The notes under the pieces: model-generated
Told to the model about the DNA's origin: nothing
Database searches by the model: none
What the model saw: the letters and a program-made list of their open reading frames with translations, nothing else
Position numbers and translations under genes: made by a program
Source: Mageeibacillus sp. UBA5436
GTDB taxonomy: Bacteria; Bacillota; Clostridia; Saccharofermentanales; DTU023
Assembly: GCA_002427545.1 (NCBI GenBank)
Contig: DIRM01000048.1
Coordinates: 7,737-54,134, forward strand
DNA: 46,398 bases
Direction of reading: 5' to 3'
In this document: one piece after another, positions 34,284-42,781 of the stretch
Layout of the letters: each line of letters opens with the position of its first letter
How positions within the stretch are numbered: the first letter of the stretch is position 1

Positions 34284-35375
34284 ATGAATCGTAAATATAG
34301 AGTAGGGATTATTGGTGGAACAGGCTATGTTGGTCAAAGATTCATCACCCTTTTAGAAAATCATCCATGGTTCAAAGTAACTCATATTGCAGCTTCACCT
34401 AGATCTGCAGGTAAGAAATATGCAGATATTATGCAAAATCGTTGGAAAATTGACGAAACTATGCCTGAATCAGTAAAAGATATTGTAGTTGAAGATTCTG
34501 CTAACATAGAAAAATTTGCTAATGAAATAGATTTTGTTTTTTGTGCTGTAGATATGGAAAAAACAGCTTTAATTGAGTTAGAGGAATCTATAGCAAAATT
34601 AGAAATTCCTGTCATTTCGAATAATTCTGCTAATCGTTGGACAAAAGATGTTCCAATGGTTATCCCTGAAATAAATCATGATCATATCAAAGTGATAGAT
34701 AGTCAGAAAAAACGTTTAGGAACTAAAGTTGGATTTATTGCTGTAAAACCAAATTGTTCTATTCAAAGTTATGTTCCAGCCTTAACACCTTTACAAAAAT
34801 TTGGAATTAAAAAAGTTCTTGTAAGTACTTATCAAGCTGTATCTGGTGCAGGGAAGACCTTAACCGAATGGCCAGAGATTAGTGAGAATGTCATTCCGTA
34901 TATTGGTGGTGAAGAAGAAAAATCTGAAAAAGAACCACTTAGAGTTTGGGGTAAATTAAATGACAATGCTGACGCCATCGAAATTGCAGAAGAACCGATT
35001 ATTTCTGCTCAATGCTATCGTGTCCCCGTACAAGATGGTCATATGGCTTCTGTAGCTGTATCTTTTGAAGAAAAACCAAGTAAAGAAGAAATTATCGAAA
35101 TATGGAATTCATTTAGAACTTATCCTGAAGAAAAAGAATTACCTTCAGCTCCAAGCCCATTTTTACAGTATCTAGAACAAGATGATCGCCCACAATCTAA
35201 ATTAGATCGAATGTTTGGAAATGGATTTGGCGTATCTATTGGACGTTTAAGAGAAGATTCTATTTTTGATTATAAATTTGCTTGTTTATCTCATAATACA
35301 ATTCGTGGCGCTGCAGGTGGAGCTATTCTAACGGCTGAATTATTGGTTAAGGAAGGGTATATTCCATTAAAGTAA
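34284..35375 (+). CDS. asd: Aspartate-semialdehyde dehydrogenase, archaeal/fungal type
   Basis: A 363-residue NADPH-dependent enzyme that makes aspartate semialdehyde for lysine, diaminopimelate, threonine and methionine. GIIGGTGYVGQRFI binds NADP. The catalytic Cys158 is in VKPNCSIQS, and the active-site His is in VPVQDGHMASV. The segments LEESIAKLEIPVISNNSANRW and SHNTIRGAAGGAILTAELL match the archaeal/fungal branch better than the E. coli-type Asd. AGGAGG lies 9 bases before the ATG. No other lysine-pathway gene is adjacent, and no lysine riboswitch is visible in the short leader. Confidence 0.92.
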   Translation: MNRKYRVGIIGGTGYVGQRFITLLENHPWFKVTHIAASPRSAGKKYADIMQNRWKIDETMPESVKDIVVEDSANIEKFANEIDFVFCAVDMEKTALIELEESIAKLEIPVISNNSANRWTKDVPMVIPEINHDHIKVIDSQKKRLGTKVGFIAVKPNCSIQSYVPALTPLQKFGIKKVLVSTYQAVSGAGKTLTEWPEISENVIPYIGGEEEKSEKEPLRVWGKLNDNADAIEIAEEPIISAQCYRVPVQDGHMASVAVSFEEKPSKEEIIEIWNSFRTYPEEKELPSAPSPFLQYLEQDDRPQSKLDRMFGNGFGVSIGRLREDSIFDYKFACLSHNTIRGAAGGAILTAELLVKEGYIPLK

Positions 35376-35461
35376 TAATGGCTTTATGTTAAGATAAAGT
35401 CAGATGTTATAAAAAAATAACTTAAAATAGATTAGCAAAATAATCATGATTAGAGGCTAAT

Positions 35462-36475
35462 ATGGTTACCATTAAAGATATTGCCAAAAGAGCTGGTGTC
35501 TCATATGCAACAGTTTCGAGAGCTTTAAATGATAAAAGTGATGTTAATTTAAAAACAAAAAAGAAGATTATTAAATTAGCAGAAGAAATGGGCTATCGCC
35601 CCAATGTGATTGCACAAAATCTTGTCAAACAAAGAACAAAGAATATTGCTTTGATTGTGCCAGATGTATCCAATCCATTCTTTGCAGACATTTCGCGTTC
35701 TATTACTGAGGAAGCAAGTAAATTTGGCTATGTGGTAACCATTAATAATACAGGCTGGGATCCTAAACGTGAGCATTACATGCTAGAGCATATGCAAAGT
35801 CAACAAGTTGCTGGCATTATTATTAAACCTTCCGCTTTTTATGAACCTGGAACTTTTGATTCAGTACGAGTTCCTTTAGTCGTTTTTTGGCATCCCAATA
35901 AAGATAAAACTGACTTTATTGAAATGGATCACTCGGTAGGGGCTGAATTAGCTACTCTGCATTTGATAGAAAGAGGGCATAAAAACATTGCTTATTTAGG
36001 TGGGGCAGGGACCTCACCAGCTAATCAATTAAGATTATTAGCTTATCAAAAGGCTTTACAAGAAAACAAAATGAATGTAAATCCTGAATTGATTAGTTAT
36101 GGTGGTTTTGATTTAAATAGTGGATATAACAGAATAAAAGAAATGCTTGAACATGGTAAAGTTAAACCCGATGCTGCTTTTTGTGGAAATGATTATATCG
36201 CATTAGGAGTCTTACAATACTTATTAGAAAAAAAGATTTCTGTGCCTGAAGAATTTGGTGTTATGGGTTATGATGATATCTATTTTTCTTCTTTACCCAT
36301 GATTAATTTATCAACAGTGGCTCAACCTCGTGATGAAATGGGAAAACTCGCTGTTGAACTCATTTTAGATCAGATAGAATTTCAAGATCATAAGGATCTT
36401 GAAAATAGTGCAATAGTACGTTCACCTTCAAGGATTCTTTTAAAACCAGAATTAAAAATTAGAGGAACCACTTAA
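35462..36475 (+). CDS. LacI/GalR-family transcriptional regulator
   Basis: A 337-residue repressor. The N-terminal HTH VTIKDIAKRAGVSYATVSRA is followed by the hinge helix region (NVIAQNLVKQRT) and a periplasmic-binding-protein-like sensor domain (NIALIVPDVSNPFFADI, YLGGAGTSP, DAAFCGNDYIALGVL, GVMGYDDIYFSSL). It resembles general sugar-operon repressors and CcpA. No sugar-utilisation operon adjoins it, so the targets are elsewhere. GAGGCTAAT precedes the ATG. A small hairpin (35380-35401) lies between asd and this gene but has no T-run. Confidence 0.88.
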   Translation: MVTIKDIAKRAGVSYATVSRALNDKSDVNLKTKKKIIKLAEEMGYRPNVIAQNLVKQRTKNIALIVPDVSNPFFADISRSITEEASKFGYVVTINNTGWDPKREHYMLEHMQSQQVAGIIIKPSAFYEPGTFDSVRVPLVVFWHPNKDKTDFIEMDHSVGAELATLHLIERGHKNIAYLGGAGTSPANQLRLLAYQKALQENKMNVNPELISYGGFDLNSGYNRIKEMLEHGKVKPDAAFCGNDYIALGVLQYLLEKKISVPEEFGVMGYDDIYFSSLPMINLSTVAQPRDEMGKLAVELILDQIEFQDHKDLENSAIVRSPSRILLKPELKIRGTT

Positions 36476-36551
36476 TAGTTTTCTAAAACAACATATTCTC
36501 TAACTACTTTAGTTTAAAAATATAACTGTATTTTTTTAGACAAAAATAATC

Positions 36552-36596
36552 CCTCGAAAGTTGAATTCTATTTGATCCAACTTTTGGGGCCTTTTT
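36552..36596 (+). terminator. Rho-independent terminator after the LacI-type gene
   Basis: Twelve-base arms CCTCGAAAGTTG (36552-36563) and CAACTTTTGGGG (36578-36589), two positions being G-T pairs, with a 14-base loop, followed by CCTTTTT. Confidence 0.75.
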
Positions 36597-36668
36597 ATGT
36601 TGATTTTAGCCTTTATTATTTTTCTGTTAGACTATAAAATCTAGGACAAAATAAAAAGGAGAAAAACC

Positions 36669-37391
36669 ATGTCAAATAATACTTTTCTGATAAATTTTGA
36701 TTTAGACAATACAATTGCAGGTTACACGGATCCTATTTATCCGCAAGCTTTAGAAAAGATCAAAGCCCTTAGCACTGCAGGCCATATTGTTACCATTAAT
36801 TCGGGGAAACCTATTTTTTATCTGGTCGGTCTTTGCCGTCAAGCAAATTTGCAAGATATATGGTTAATTGGAGAAAGCGGAGCAGAAATATGCCATGGTA
36901 TTGCTTTACCTTTAGATATGCCTTTCAAAAACTTGGTCAAAGAAGAATCCAAGTTGTACTTACAGACACTTAGAGAAGAAATACGACAAACTTTCGGCAA
37001 TCGAATTTGGTTTGAACCCACTGTTATTGCTTTGAGTGTGTTTTTTGATAATGATCAAACACAAAGTGAATTAATGGAATTTTTTAATCGGAACAAATCC
37101 AAGTTTGAAAAATACAATATAAATGTCTTTCCAATGGTTGATTGTTTTGATTTGATGCCAGATAATATTGATAAGAGCACAGGTATTCGAACCTTACAAA
37201 AACATTTTTCCATTGCAGATTCAAACACCATTGCTATAGGCGACAGTTGGAACGATATTCCAATGTTTGACTATTGCCAACATTCGATTGTGATTGATTT
37301 TTCGGAATATCAATCCCAAAAAGACATTCATCATGTCGCAAATATAGATGAGGCCCTCCAAAAATTAGATGAAATTATTCAAAAAGGATAG
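36669..37391 (+). CDS. HAD-superfamily hydrolase (subclass IIB-like)
   Basis: A 240-residue cytosolic phosphatase. HAD motif I is NFDLDNTIAGY with nucleophile Asp11 and acid-base Asp13. Motif II is the Ser in TINSGKP, and motif IV is GDSWNDIPMF (Asp192, Asp196). A cap domain of the Cof/sugar-phosphatase type lies between (about 80-165). The substrate is probably a sugar or nucleotide phosphate but cannot be specified. AAGGAG lies 8 bases before the ATG. It is the last gene before the accessory region and is preceded by its own TATAAA-containing region. Confidence 0.82.
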   Translation: MSNNTFLINFDLDNTIAGYTDPIYPQALEKIKALSTAGHIVTINSGKPIFYLVGLCRQANLQDIWLIGESGAEICHGIALPLDMPFKNLVKEESKLYLQTLREEIRQTFGNRIWFEPTVIALSVFFDNDQTQSELMEFFNRNKSKFEKYNINVFPMVDCFDLMPDNIDKSTGIRTLQKHFSIADSNTIAIGDSWNDIPMFDYCQHSIVIDFSEYQSQKDIHHVANIDEALQKLDEIIQKG

Positions 37392-37504
37392 AACGATACA
37401 AACAAAATTAAGCCGTTAGAAACTGAATGCGCTTTTCAGTGAATCGTACTACCATGCAAAATTAAAATGGTTAGAAAAACAAAAGCAATTTTGGAGGAAT
37501 TCGA

Positions 37505-39091
37505 ATGAAAATTCTTGTTATAAACGGATCTCCTAAAAAAGAAAATAGCAATACAATGAAATTGACCACCTCGTTTATAGAAGGCGCTGGATGGGAAAAC
37601 GTTGAAATCATTCATATTGCAGATGCCGAAATTAAAGGATGCAGGGGATGTTTCGCTTGTTGGAATAAAACCCCAGGAAAATGCATTATCAATGATGATA
37701 TGAATGAGATGATTGAAAAGTTAATTGTCGCCGATATCATTATTTGGTCTTTTCCTCTTTATTATTTTAATGTGCCAGGTATTCTTAAGAACTTTATTGA
37801 CCGCCAACTTCCCATGGCTTTGCCGTTTATGATAGAGGGAAGCGAGAGTGGAGGTCATCCTTCGCGATATGATTTGTCACATCAAAAGCATATTCTCATT
37901 TCAACTTGTGGATTCTGGACAGCCGAAAAGAATTATGATTCTGTTATTCCAATGTTTGATCATTTTTGCGGCGAAGGTAATTACATCAAAATATTTTGCG
38001 GACAGGGCGAGCTATTTAAAATACCCGAATTACGAAATCGAACAGATGAATATTTAGAATATGTTCATAAGGCTGGGGCTGAATACGTTTCTGGTGGAAT
38101 TTCTAAAAAAACACATTCTATGCTTACACAGCCACTTTATCCACAAAGTGTTTTTGAAAAAATGGCAGACGCTTCATGGGATGTATCTCTAAGTGGAGAA
38201 AAGGAAATTACAAGTGATGATTCTCTAAGTTTTACAAAACAAATGGCTGCTTTATATATACCAGATGGTAAAGACCGAGTTTTAGAATTCTTTTATACTG
38301 ATATCGGTAAAACATATCAAATTTTACTCACAAGTCAAGGATCAGAAGTTATAACAGATGGATTTCAAAAATACAGCACTAAAATCGAAACTCCTTATTC
38401 CGTTTGGCGTTCAATCTCAAAGGGAGAAATTTCGGGACAGGATGCAATGTTTCAAAAGCTTTACAAGGTTCTCGGTGATTTTGATTTAATGCTTAAATGG
38501 GACGAACTGTTCGGCGGAGCTACTCCACAAAAGCAAACGATTGAGAAATCAAATAAGAAAACGAATATGATGGTTTTTCTTTTTCCCTGGATCGTTATTT
38601 GGGTATTTCTTGCTATAAATGCTACTATTGGAGGATCCTTGGGAATTATTTCAGCAGCAGTGGTACCGTTATTGTGGTTTTTCTTTCGCCCTGTTGCAGT
38701 TGAGCAAATTAGTATATCAATTGTAGCGGGTTTATCTTTATTCGTTCTATTAGGCGCAGATGTTGGGATAATATTGCCTATTACTTATTTGTCATTTGCC
38801 TTAATCTGGCTCATCGGCTCTTTTACAAAAATACCCTTGACTGCCCATTATAGTGCCATGCAATACGGTGATGAAAAAGCATTTAACAATCCTCTTTTTA
38901 TGCAAACAAATCGGATATTAACTGCCACTTGGGGATTTCTATATCTCTTCACTTCGCTTTGGACTTACTTTTTAATGGGTACACGTTTTTCTGTTTATAC
39001 AGGATTAATTAACTCCATTTGCCCAGCTCTAATGGGCATTTTTACAATCTGGTTTCAAAGATGGTATCCATCAAAATATGCCAAAAGCTAA
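37505..39091 (+). CDS. Flavodoxin-fold oxidoreductase fused to an SCP2-like domain and a membrane domain
   Basis: A 528-residue three-part protein. Residues 1-190 are a flavodoxin-like NAD(P)H-dependent FMN reductase (INGSPKKENSNT phosphate loop, SFPLYYFNVPGILKNFIDR). A four-cysteine motif CRGCFACWNKTPGKC (Cys46, 49, 52, 60) matches the spacing of iron-sulfur flavoproteins. Residues about 210-345 resemble an SCP2 sterol-carrier domain (FYTDIGKTYQILL, DAMFQKLYKVLGDFDLML). Residues about 355-525 contain five or six membrane helices. A membrane-tethered redox enzyme acting on a lipid-like substrate is a guess. GGAGG precedes the ATG. It is the first gene of the repeat-bearing accessory stretch. 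Confidence 0.8.
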   Translation: MKILVINGSPKKENSNTMKLTTSFIEGAGWENVEIIHIADAEIKGCRGCFACWNKTPGKCIINDDMNEMIEKLIVADIIIWSFPLYYFNVPGILKNFIDRQLPMALPFMIEGSESGGHPSRYDLSHQKHILISTCGFWTAEKNYDSVIPMFDHFCGEGNYIKIFCGQGELFKIPELRNRTDEYLEYVHKAGAEYVSGGISKKTHSMLTQPLYPQSVFEKMADASWDVSLSGEKEITSDDSLSFTKQMAALYIPDGKDRVLEFFYTDIGKTYQILLTSQGSEVITDGFQKYSTKIETPYSVWRSISKGEISGQDAMFQKLYKVLGDFDLMLKWDELFGGATPQKQTIEKSNKKTNMMVFLFPWIVIWVFLAINATIGGSLGIISAAVVPLLWFFFRPVAVEQISISIVAGLSLFVLLGADVGIILPITYLSFALIWLIGSFTKIPLTAHYSAMQYGDEKAFNNPLFMQTNRILTATWGFLYLFTSLWTYFLMGTRFSVYTGLINSICPALMGIFTIWFQRWYPSKYAKS

Positions 39092-39597
39092 AAGTAGTGT
39101 TTGAAATATAAGGATACATTGAAAGCATCGAAAACAGATTTATTATAGTATGTAGAAACCAGAAACAATATAAAATGGATTAAGACATATTTTTACACTA
39201 TATAACTGTTTATCCTTGATCCCACAAGAGGGGAGGATGTCATAATAGTGACAATGGGTAAAAACGCCGTATTTGATGGAGTTTTCAAGCTTCCATAAAG
39301 TCGCAAAACGTCAAATTGGTGGTGTACTACATAGAGCTTTTATCTAAGAAATGAAGTTTATAAGCAGTACTTACGACCCCTAATAAACTAAATGCTGAAA
39401 CCAGGTAAATGATAAAGTGAAAATGTAGAGAAAGGCTTTTATCCGTGTGAAAAATGATTTTTCGTAATGGCTTAAAATATTGGTTTCAAAAGATAATCTT
39501 CATATATATTTATTTTTTGTTAACATTATTGTAGACACAGTTTAGAAAATATTTATTATTAAAAGATGTACTGAAAAAATCAGAAACGAGGTAAAGA
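39092..39597. other. 506-base gene-free stretch holding repeat copy A
   Basis: It contains repeat copy A (39205-39390) and otherwise AT-rich sequence without a credible reading frame. The last bases (GAGGTAAAGA) give the Shine-Dalgarno sequence of the phosphatase gene. No tRNA, known riboswitch or strong terminator is seen. Confidence 0.6.
39205..39390 (+). repeat. Interspersed structured repeat, copy A
   Basis: Shares the core with copies B and C: CCTTGATCC, GAGGGGAGGA, the hairpin TGTCATAATAGTGACA (39238-39253), CAAGCTTCCATAAAGTC, GAGCTTTTATCTAAGAAAT and TAAGCAGTAC (ending 39370). Copy A is the most diverged; its terminal stem has two mismatches. The left half present in B, C and D is hardly recognisable here. 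Confidence 0.78.
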
Positions 39598-40284
39598 ATG
39601 GCGACATATGTTATGAGCGATATTCACGGACATTACGAAAACTATTTACAATTTTTACAACAAAGCAGTTTTTCTGATAATGATACATTATATATTATAG
39701 GCGACATTCTCAACCGAGGGCCAAGTGCAATTCCTTTAATACAAGATATTATGAAAAAAAAGAACGTAATTTCATTAAAAGGAAATCACGAATCAATGCT
39801 ATTTCCAGTTTTAAGTGATTTAATATGTCAAAGTAAAGAGACCCAGCAAGATATTATTAAAGAAGAACTTGCAACTGCACCAATAGGACAAGAAGAAACA
39901 TTGAGGGATTTTTGTAAACTAACTAATAAAGAACAAAATGAAATAATAAACTTTATCAATAAACTACCGTTATACAAAGAAATTGAAGTAAGTGGAGTTA
40001 ATTATATTTTAGTGCATGGAGGTTTACCTGATTTTTCAGAAATGCCTTTAGAATATTATACTGAAAATGAGTTGATGTTCGGCCCGCATGATTATTTTAT
40101 TAATCATTATGATAATGGATCTAAAATCATAGTCGGACATAAACCAACAAAATTCATCGAAGGAGCAACACCTAATGAGATATACCACATAAACGATTCT
40201 ATAGCCATAGATTGCGGTTGTGGGTTTGGCGGGCAACTAGGTGTGCTATGCCTTGACACAATGGAAGAAATGTATTTTAGTTGA
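39598..40284 (+). CDS. PP1/ApaH-like metallophosphatase
   Basis: A 228-residue calcineurin-like phosphoesterase with all metal motifs: SDIHGHY (residues 8-14), GDILNRGP, LKGNHES, LVHGGLPDF and VGHKPT. This set is typical of the bacterial PPP group (PrpA/PrpB-like Ser/Thr phosphatases and diadenosine tetraphosphatase-like enzymes); which substrate it uses cannot be told. GAGG lies 7 bases upstream of the ATG. It stands alone between repeat copy A and partial copy E. Confidence 0.85.
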   Translation: MATYVMSDIHGHYENYLQFLQQSSFSDNDTLYIIGDILNRGPSAIPLIQDIMKKKNVISLKGNHESMLFPVLSDLICQSKETQQDIIKEELATAPIGQEETLRDFCKLTNKEQNEIINFINKLPLYKEIEVSGVNYILVHGGLPDFSEMPLEYYTENELMFGPHDYFINHYDNGSKIIVGHKPTKFIEGATPNEIYHINDSIAIDCGCGFGGQLGVLCLDTMEEMYFS

Positions 40285-40302
40285 TATTAAAATTAGGCTA
40301 CT

Positions 40303-40382
40303 GGTTGTAAGCAAAACACAAATAGCCCCTTATAATACAGATGCTCAAAATAGATTTGAATTTGGGAAGGAGAAAAGTTATG
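40303..40382 (+). repeat. Partial repeat copy E (right end reaching a start codon)
   Basis: GTTGTAAGCA, ACAC, AATAGCCCCTTAT, GATTTGAATTT and GAAGGAG followed by ATG correspond step by step to the right end of copy C (41791-41857), where the same series leads into the TfoX-N gene. Only the right end of the repeat is present. A TATAAT lies at 40331-40336. Confidence 0.6.
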
Positions 40383-40412
40383 TTAACAACTGAGCCAACA
40401 TCAAAAATGTGA
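40380..40412 (+). pseudogene. Aborted 10-codon ORF after repeat copy E
   Basis: ATG 40380 with AAGGAG upstream encodes MLTTEPTSKM and then TGA. The good initiation site and immediate stop suggest a gene that lost its body. Identity unknown. Confidence 0.35.
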
Positions 40413-40486
40413 TTGATCCATTTTTTATTATAAAGTAATTGGTAAAACAATTTTTAATCTATTTAAATTTCATTGCAAATCCATAA

Positions 40487-40630
40487 AGTATTGGCAAAGT
40501 AAATGGTTATCAATTCCCGTAATGAATTAATGGATTTAGCTGACTGTTTTGATGTCAAGGAACTTTTTGGTAAGGAGGTCTTTCTTTTTGCGGGTACAAT
40601 AGCCATTCACTATAAGTGGGTGATGGGATA
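40487..40630 (+). pseudogene. Frameshifted gene fragment
   Basis: Protein-like sequence MVINSRNELMDLADCFDVKE ends in one frame at 40573, and a +1 shift continues as LFGKEVFLFAGTIAIHYKWV to about 40622. This suggests a decayed gene. I do not recognise the family. Confidence 0.3.
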
Positions 40631-40644
40631 ATTACGAGTATATA

Positions 40645-40905
40645 AACAGAACTTTACAGAAACACCCTGATGCAACTAATGATTCACGCTGAAAAGCCTT
40701 GTTTAATCATTTTTTCTTTATTAGAAAAAGGCTGCTTTGTCCTTGACTCAGTGAGGGGGGGGAGAATGTCATAATAGTGACAAGGGGTAAAACTCTGTAT
40801 TTAAAAGAATTTTGAAGCTTCCACAAAGTCACAAAACGACAAATTGGAGGGCTGCTTAGAGCTTTTATCTAAGAAATAAGGGCTATAAGCAGTACACCAG
40901 TACCT
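40645..40905 (+). repeat. Interspersed structured repeat, copy B
   Basis: The left half (ACAGAAACACCCTGATG, AAAGCC, hairpin TTTTTCT/AGAAAAA, GGCTGCTTTGTCCTTGA) matches copies C and D. The right half has TGTCATAATAGTGACA (40767-40782), TTGAAGCTTCCACAAAGTC, ACAAAACGACAAATTGG, and the stem CTGCTTA (40852-40858) with TAAGCAG (40886-40892). By eye it is the closest relative of copy C. Confidence 0.8.
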
Positions 40906-41010
40906 TGAATTAAAATTTGATTATGGAATTGATAGGTGGGTTAGATAAGTGAAGGGCAATCCAATATAAGACAATGAAAGTATTCAGTCGGAATATACTT
41001 TAGCGGATGA

Positions 41011-41109
41011 TCAAATCAAATTTTCGCTTCAAAACACACGTTATATATTCCAAAAAAAGAGTTAGAAAAACAAGTAGAAAAAATATTAGATAACTTTCAT
41101 ATATTGTAA
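41011..41109 (+). pseudogene. C-terminal gene remnant
   Basis: An open stretch without start codon that reads SNQIFASKHTLYIPKKELEK and ends ILDNFHIL before TAA at 41107. The charged helical end looks protein-like. The upstream part is missing. Family not recognised. Confidence 0.25.
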
Positions 41110-41245
41110 TTATGAGTGAAGGACAAAGTTGAATTTATAGTGAAAATGTAATTTTACTGTTACAAATTTTCGAAAAGATGTAATTGGTATTTATTATAAA
41201 ATTAGTTAAAAGATGAATTACCTTAATTAAGGAACAGCAGAATAT

Positions 41246-41494
41246 ATGGAAAACAATTTAAAGAGGAAGCAAGTATTTGAAAATTTCAATGAATTTGAAA
41301 GGATACATTTTTTAAGGGGCAGTTATACAGATTTTGATTCTACAATTTTTGAATTTAGTAATAATGAATCAGATTATGAAAAAATGATAGAGGAAATATT
41401 AGACAGAATAAAGCTTAGATCAACTGCAATAGCTAATTCAGAACATATGGACACTTTGTGGGAGTATTTTAATGAATTAGGATTGATTCGATAA
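41246..41494 (+). CDS. Small hypothetical protein
   Basis: An 82-residue acidic soluble protein (MENNLKRKQVFENFNEFERI at the start, ending WEYFNELGLIR), predicted mostly helical, with no signal peptide or membrane segment and no motif I recognise. AAGGAACAGCAG lies upstream, with only a moderate Shine-Dalgarno match. Base composition resembles the neighbouring AT-rich DNA. It lies alone between repeat copies B and C, which is the arrangement of the other accessory genes here and supports it being a real cassette-like gene. An anti-phage or toxin-antitoxin role is possible but not supported. Confidence 0.55.
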   Translation: MENNLKRKQVFENFNEFERIHFLRGSYTDFDSTIFEFSNNESDYEKMIEEILDRIKLRSTAIANSEHMDTLWEYFNELGLIR

Positions 41495-41854
41495 AAATTT
41501 AATATCCACCCTACAACTTCCGATTTGCTATAAGCATTCAAACAACTGTACCACCAAAACTGTATAGAAATCCCCTGATGTCAATCTAATTATACAAGTC
41601 CTAAAGTTCCATTTTATTACCTTTCCTTTCTAGAACAAAGGCTGATTTGTTTTTGATCCTGCAAGAGGGGAGGATGTCATAATAGTGACAAGGGGAAAAA
41701 ACGCTGTATCTAATAGGGTTTTGAAGCTTCCACAAAGTCAAAAAACGACAAATTGGTGTGCTGCTTAGAGCTTTTATCTAAGAAATAAGGGTTGTAAGCA
41801 GTACACTAATAACCCCTTATGAGATAATAAATTTGAATTTATGAAGGAGGAAAT
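41495..41854. other. 360-base gene-free stretch formed by repeat copy C
   Basis: Almost entirely repeat copy C, ending in the Shine-Dalgarno sequence (AAGGAGG) of the TfoX-N gene. No reading frame of note. Confidence 0.6.
41543..41820 (+). repeat. Interspersed structured repeat, copy C (best preserved)
   Basis: Left part: CTGTATAGAAATCCCCTGATG, AAAGGCTGATTTG. Right part: TGTCATAATAGTGACA hairpin (41675-41690), TTGAAGCTTCCACAAAGTC, AACGACAAATTGG, and a 10-base terminal stem GTGCTGCTTA (41758-41767) with TAAGCAGTAC (41795-41804), within which TTAGAGCTTTTATCTAA can form an alternative small hairpin. TAA, TAG and TGA stand in one frame at 41680-41688, so the core is non-coding in that frame. Confidence 0.82.
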
Positions 41855-42178
41855 ATGGCGTCAAGTAAAGAATATTTGGAATTTATTTTAGGTCAGTTGT
41901 CAGAATTAGATGAAATTACATATCGAGCCATGATGGGAGAGTTTATTATCTATTATCGAGGTAAGATTGTGGGCGGTATCTATGATGATAGATTACTTGT
42001 TAAGGTAGTAAAATCGGCAGTTTGTCATATGCCAACGGCTTCGTATGAATTACCCTATGAGGGAGCAAAAGAAATGTTATTGGTAGATGAAGTTGATAAT
42101 AAAGAGTTTTTGATAGATTTGTTTAATTCTATATATGAGGATCTGCCAGCTCCAAAACTAAAAAATAAAAACAAATAA
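41855..42178 (+). CDS. TfoX/Sxy N-terminal domain family protein
   Basis: A 107-residue soluble protein matching the TfoX N-terminal domain alone: ASSKEYLEFILGQL, ITYRAMMGEFIIYYRGKIVG, GGIYDDRLLVKVVKSA and ELPYEGAKEMLLVDEVD. The C-terminal domain of competence TfoX is absent, so it should not be called a competence regulator. Such single-domain proteins are frequent in Clostridia accessory regions; function unknown. AAGGAGG lies 6 bases before the ATG, and the initiation region is part of the conserved right end of repeat copy C. Confidence 0.82.
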   Translation: MASSKEYLEFILGQLSELDEITYRAMMGEFIIYYRGKIVGGIYDDRLLVKVVKSAVCHMPTASYELPYEGAKEMLLVDEVDNKEFLIDLFNSIYEDLPAPKLKNKNK

Positions 42179-42271
42179 GTTCCAATTTACGACGATGTTA
42201 ATTTACGTTGCTTGTGGCAATGCCCAGTTTTGATGTTTGATAGAGATACCAAAACAAAGGAGGCATAGTTT

Positions 42272-42781
42272 ATGTTAAATGAAAACATAAAAAACCTAAG
42301 GAAATCAAAAGGAATATCACAGGAAGAACTTGCTATTAAGTTGAATGTAGTAAGGCAGACAGTATCTAAGTGGGAGAATGGATTATCCGTTCCAGATTCC
42401 AGTATGCTGATATCTTTGGCGGAAGAACTTGATACTTCAGTAAGTATCTTGCTTGGAGAAACTGTAAATGAAACAAATCAGAATGACTTAAAGACTATTT
42501 CCGAGAAACTAGAGGTTATTAATCTGCAACTTGCAAAGAAGAGCGAAAACAGAATAAAGGCTATTCGTTGGTCATTTATAGCGTTATGTTCAGCTATCGT
42601 GGTTGTATTAATTACATTTGTGGCTATGCAAAGTTCTTATTTAAATTGGAATTTCAATGACCCAGAATTGGCAGTTGCAGGTACTATATTACACGGTATC
42701 GAGTTTATATTCGTTAGACTTGCACCATTGACACTTATTGCAGGAGTAGTTGGCATTCTACTAACACATAAAAAGCGATAA
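42272..42781 (+). CDS. XRE-family HTH regulator with C-terminal membrane segments
   Basis: A 169-residue protein. Residues 4-60 are a Cro/CI-type helix-turn-helix (LRKSKGISQEELAIKLNVVR, QTVSKWENGLSVPDSSML). A short coiled linker follows (about 70-90), then two membrane helices near 97-118 and 140-163 with a RIKAIRW basic edge. This membrane-bound XRE architecture is common in Firmicutes, usually controlling the adjacent gene or its own. AAGGAGGCATAG lies upstream of the ATG. It follows the TfoX-N gene by 93 bases, and repeat copy D lies downstream. Confidence 0.82.
   Translation: MLNENIKNLRKSKGISQEELAIKLNVVRQTVSKWENGLSVPDSSMLISLAEELDTSVSILLGETVNETNQNDLKTISEKLEVINLQLAKKSENRIKAIRWSFIALCSAIVVVLITFVAMQSSYLNWNFNDPELAVAGTILHGIEFIFVRLAPLTLIAGVVGILLTHKKR

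Larger units (their letters stand above)
40285..41245. other. 961-base stretch with two repeat copies and decayed genes
   Basis: Holds, in order, the right-end-only repeat copy E, an aborted ORF, gene debris, repeat copy B and a C-terminal gene remnant. No intact gene was found on either strand. Confidence 0.6.

Noticed and set aside
41675..41690. The in-frame TAA TAG TGA inside the repeat as an engineered triple stop
   Set aside because: The same bases form a hairpin conserved in three diverged copies, so a natural structural role explains them.
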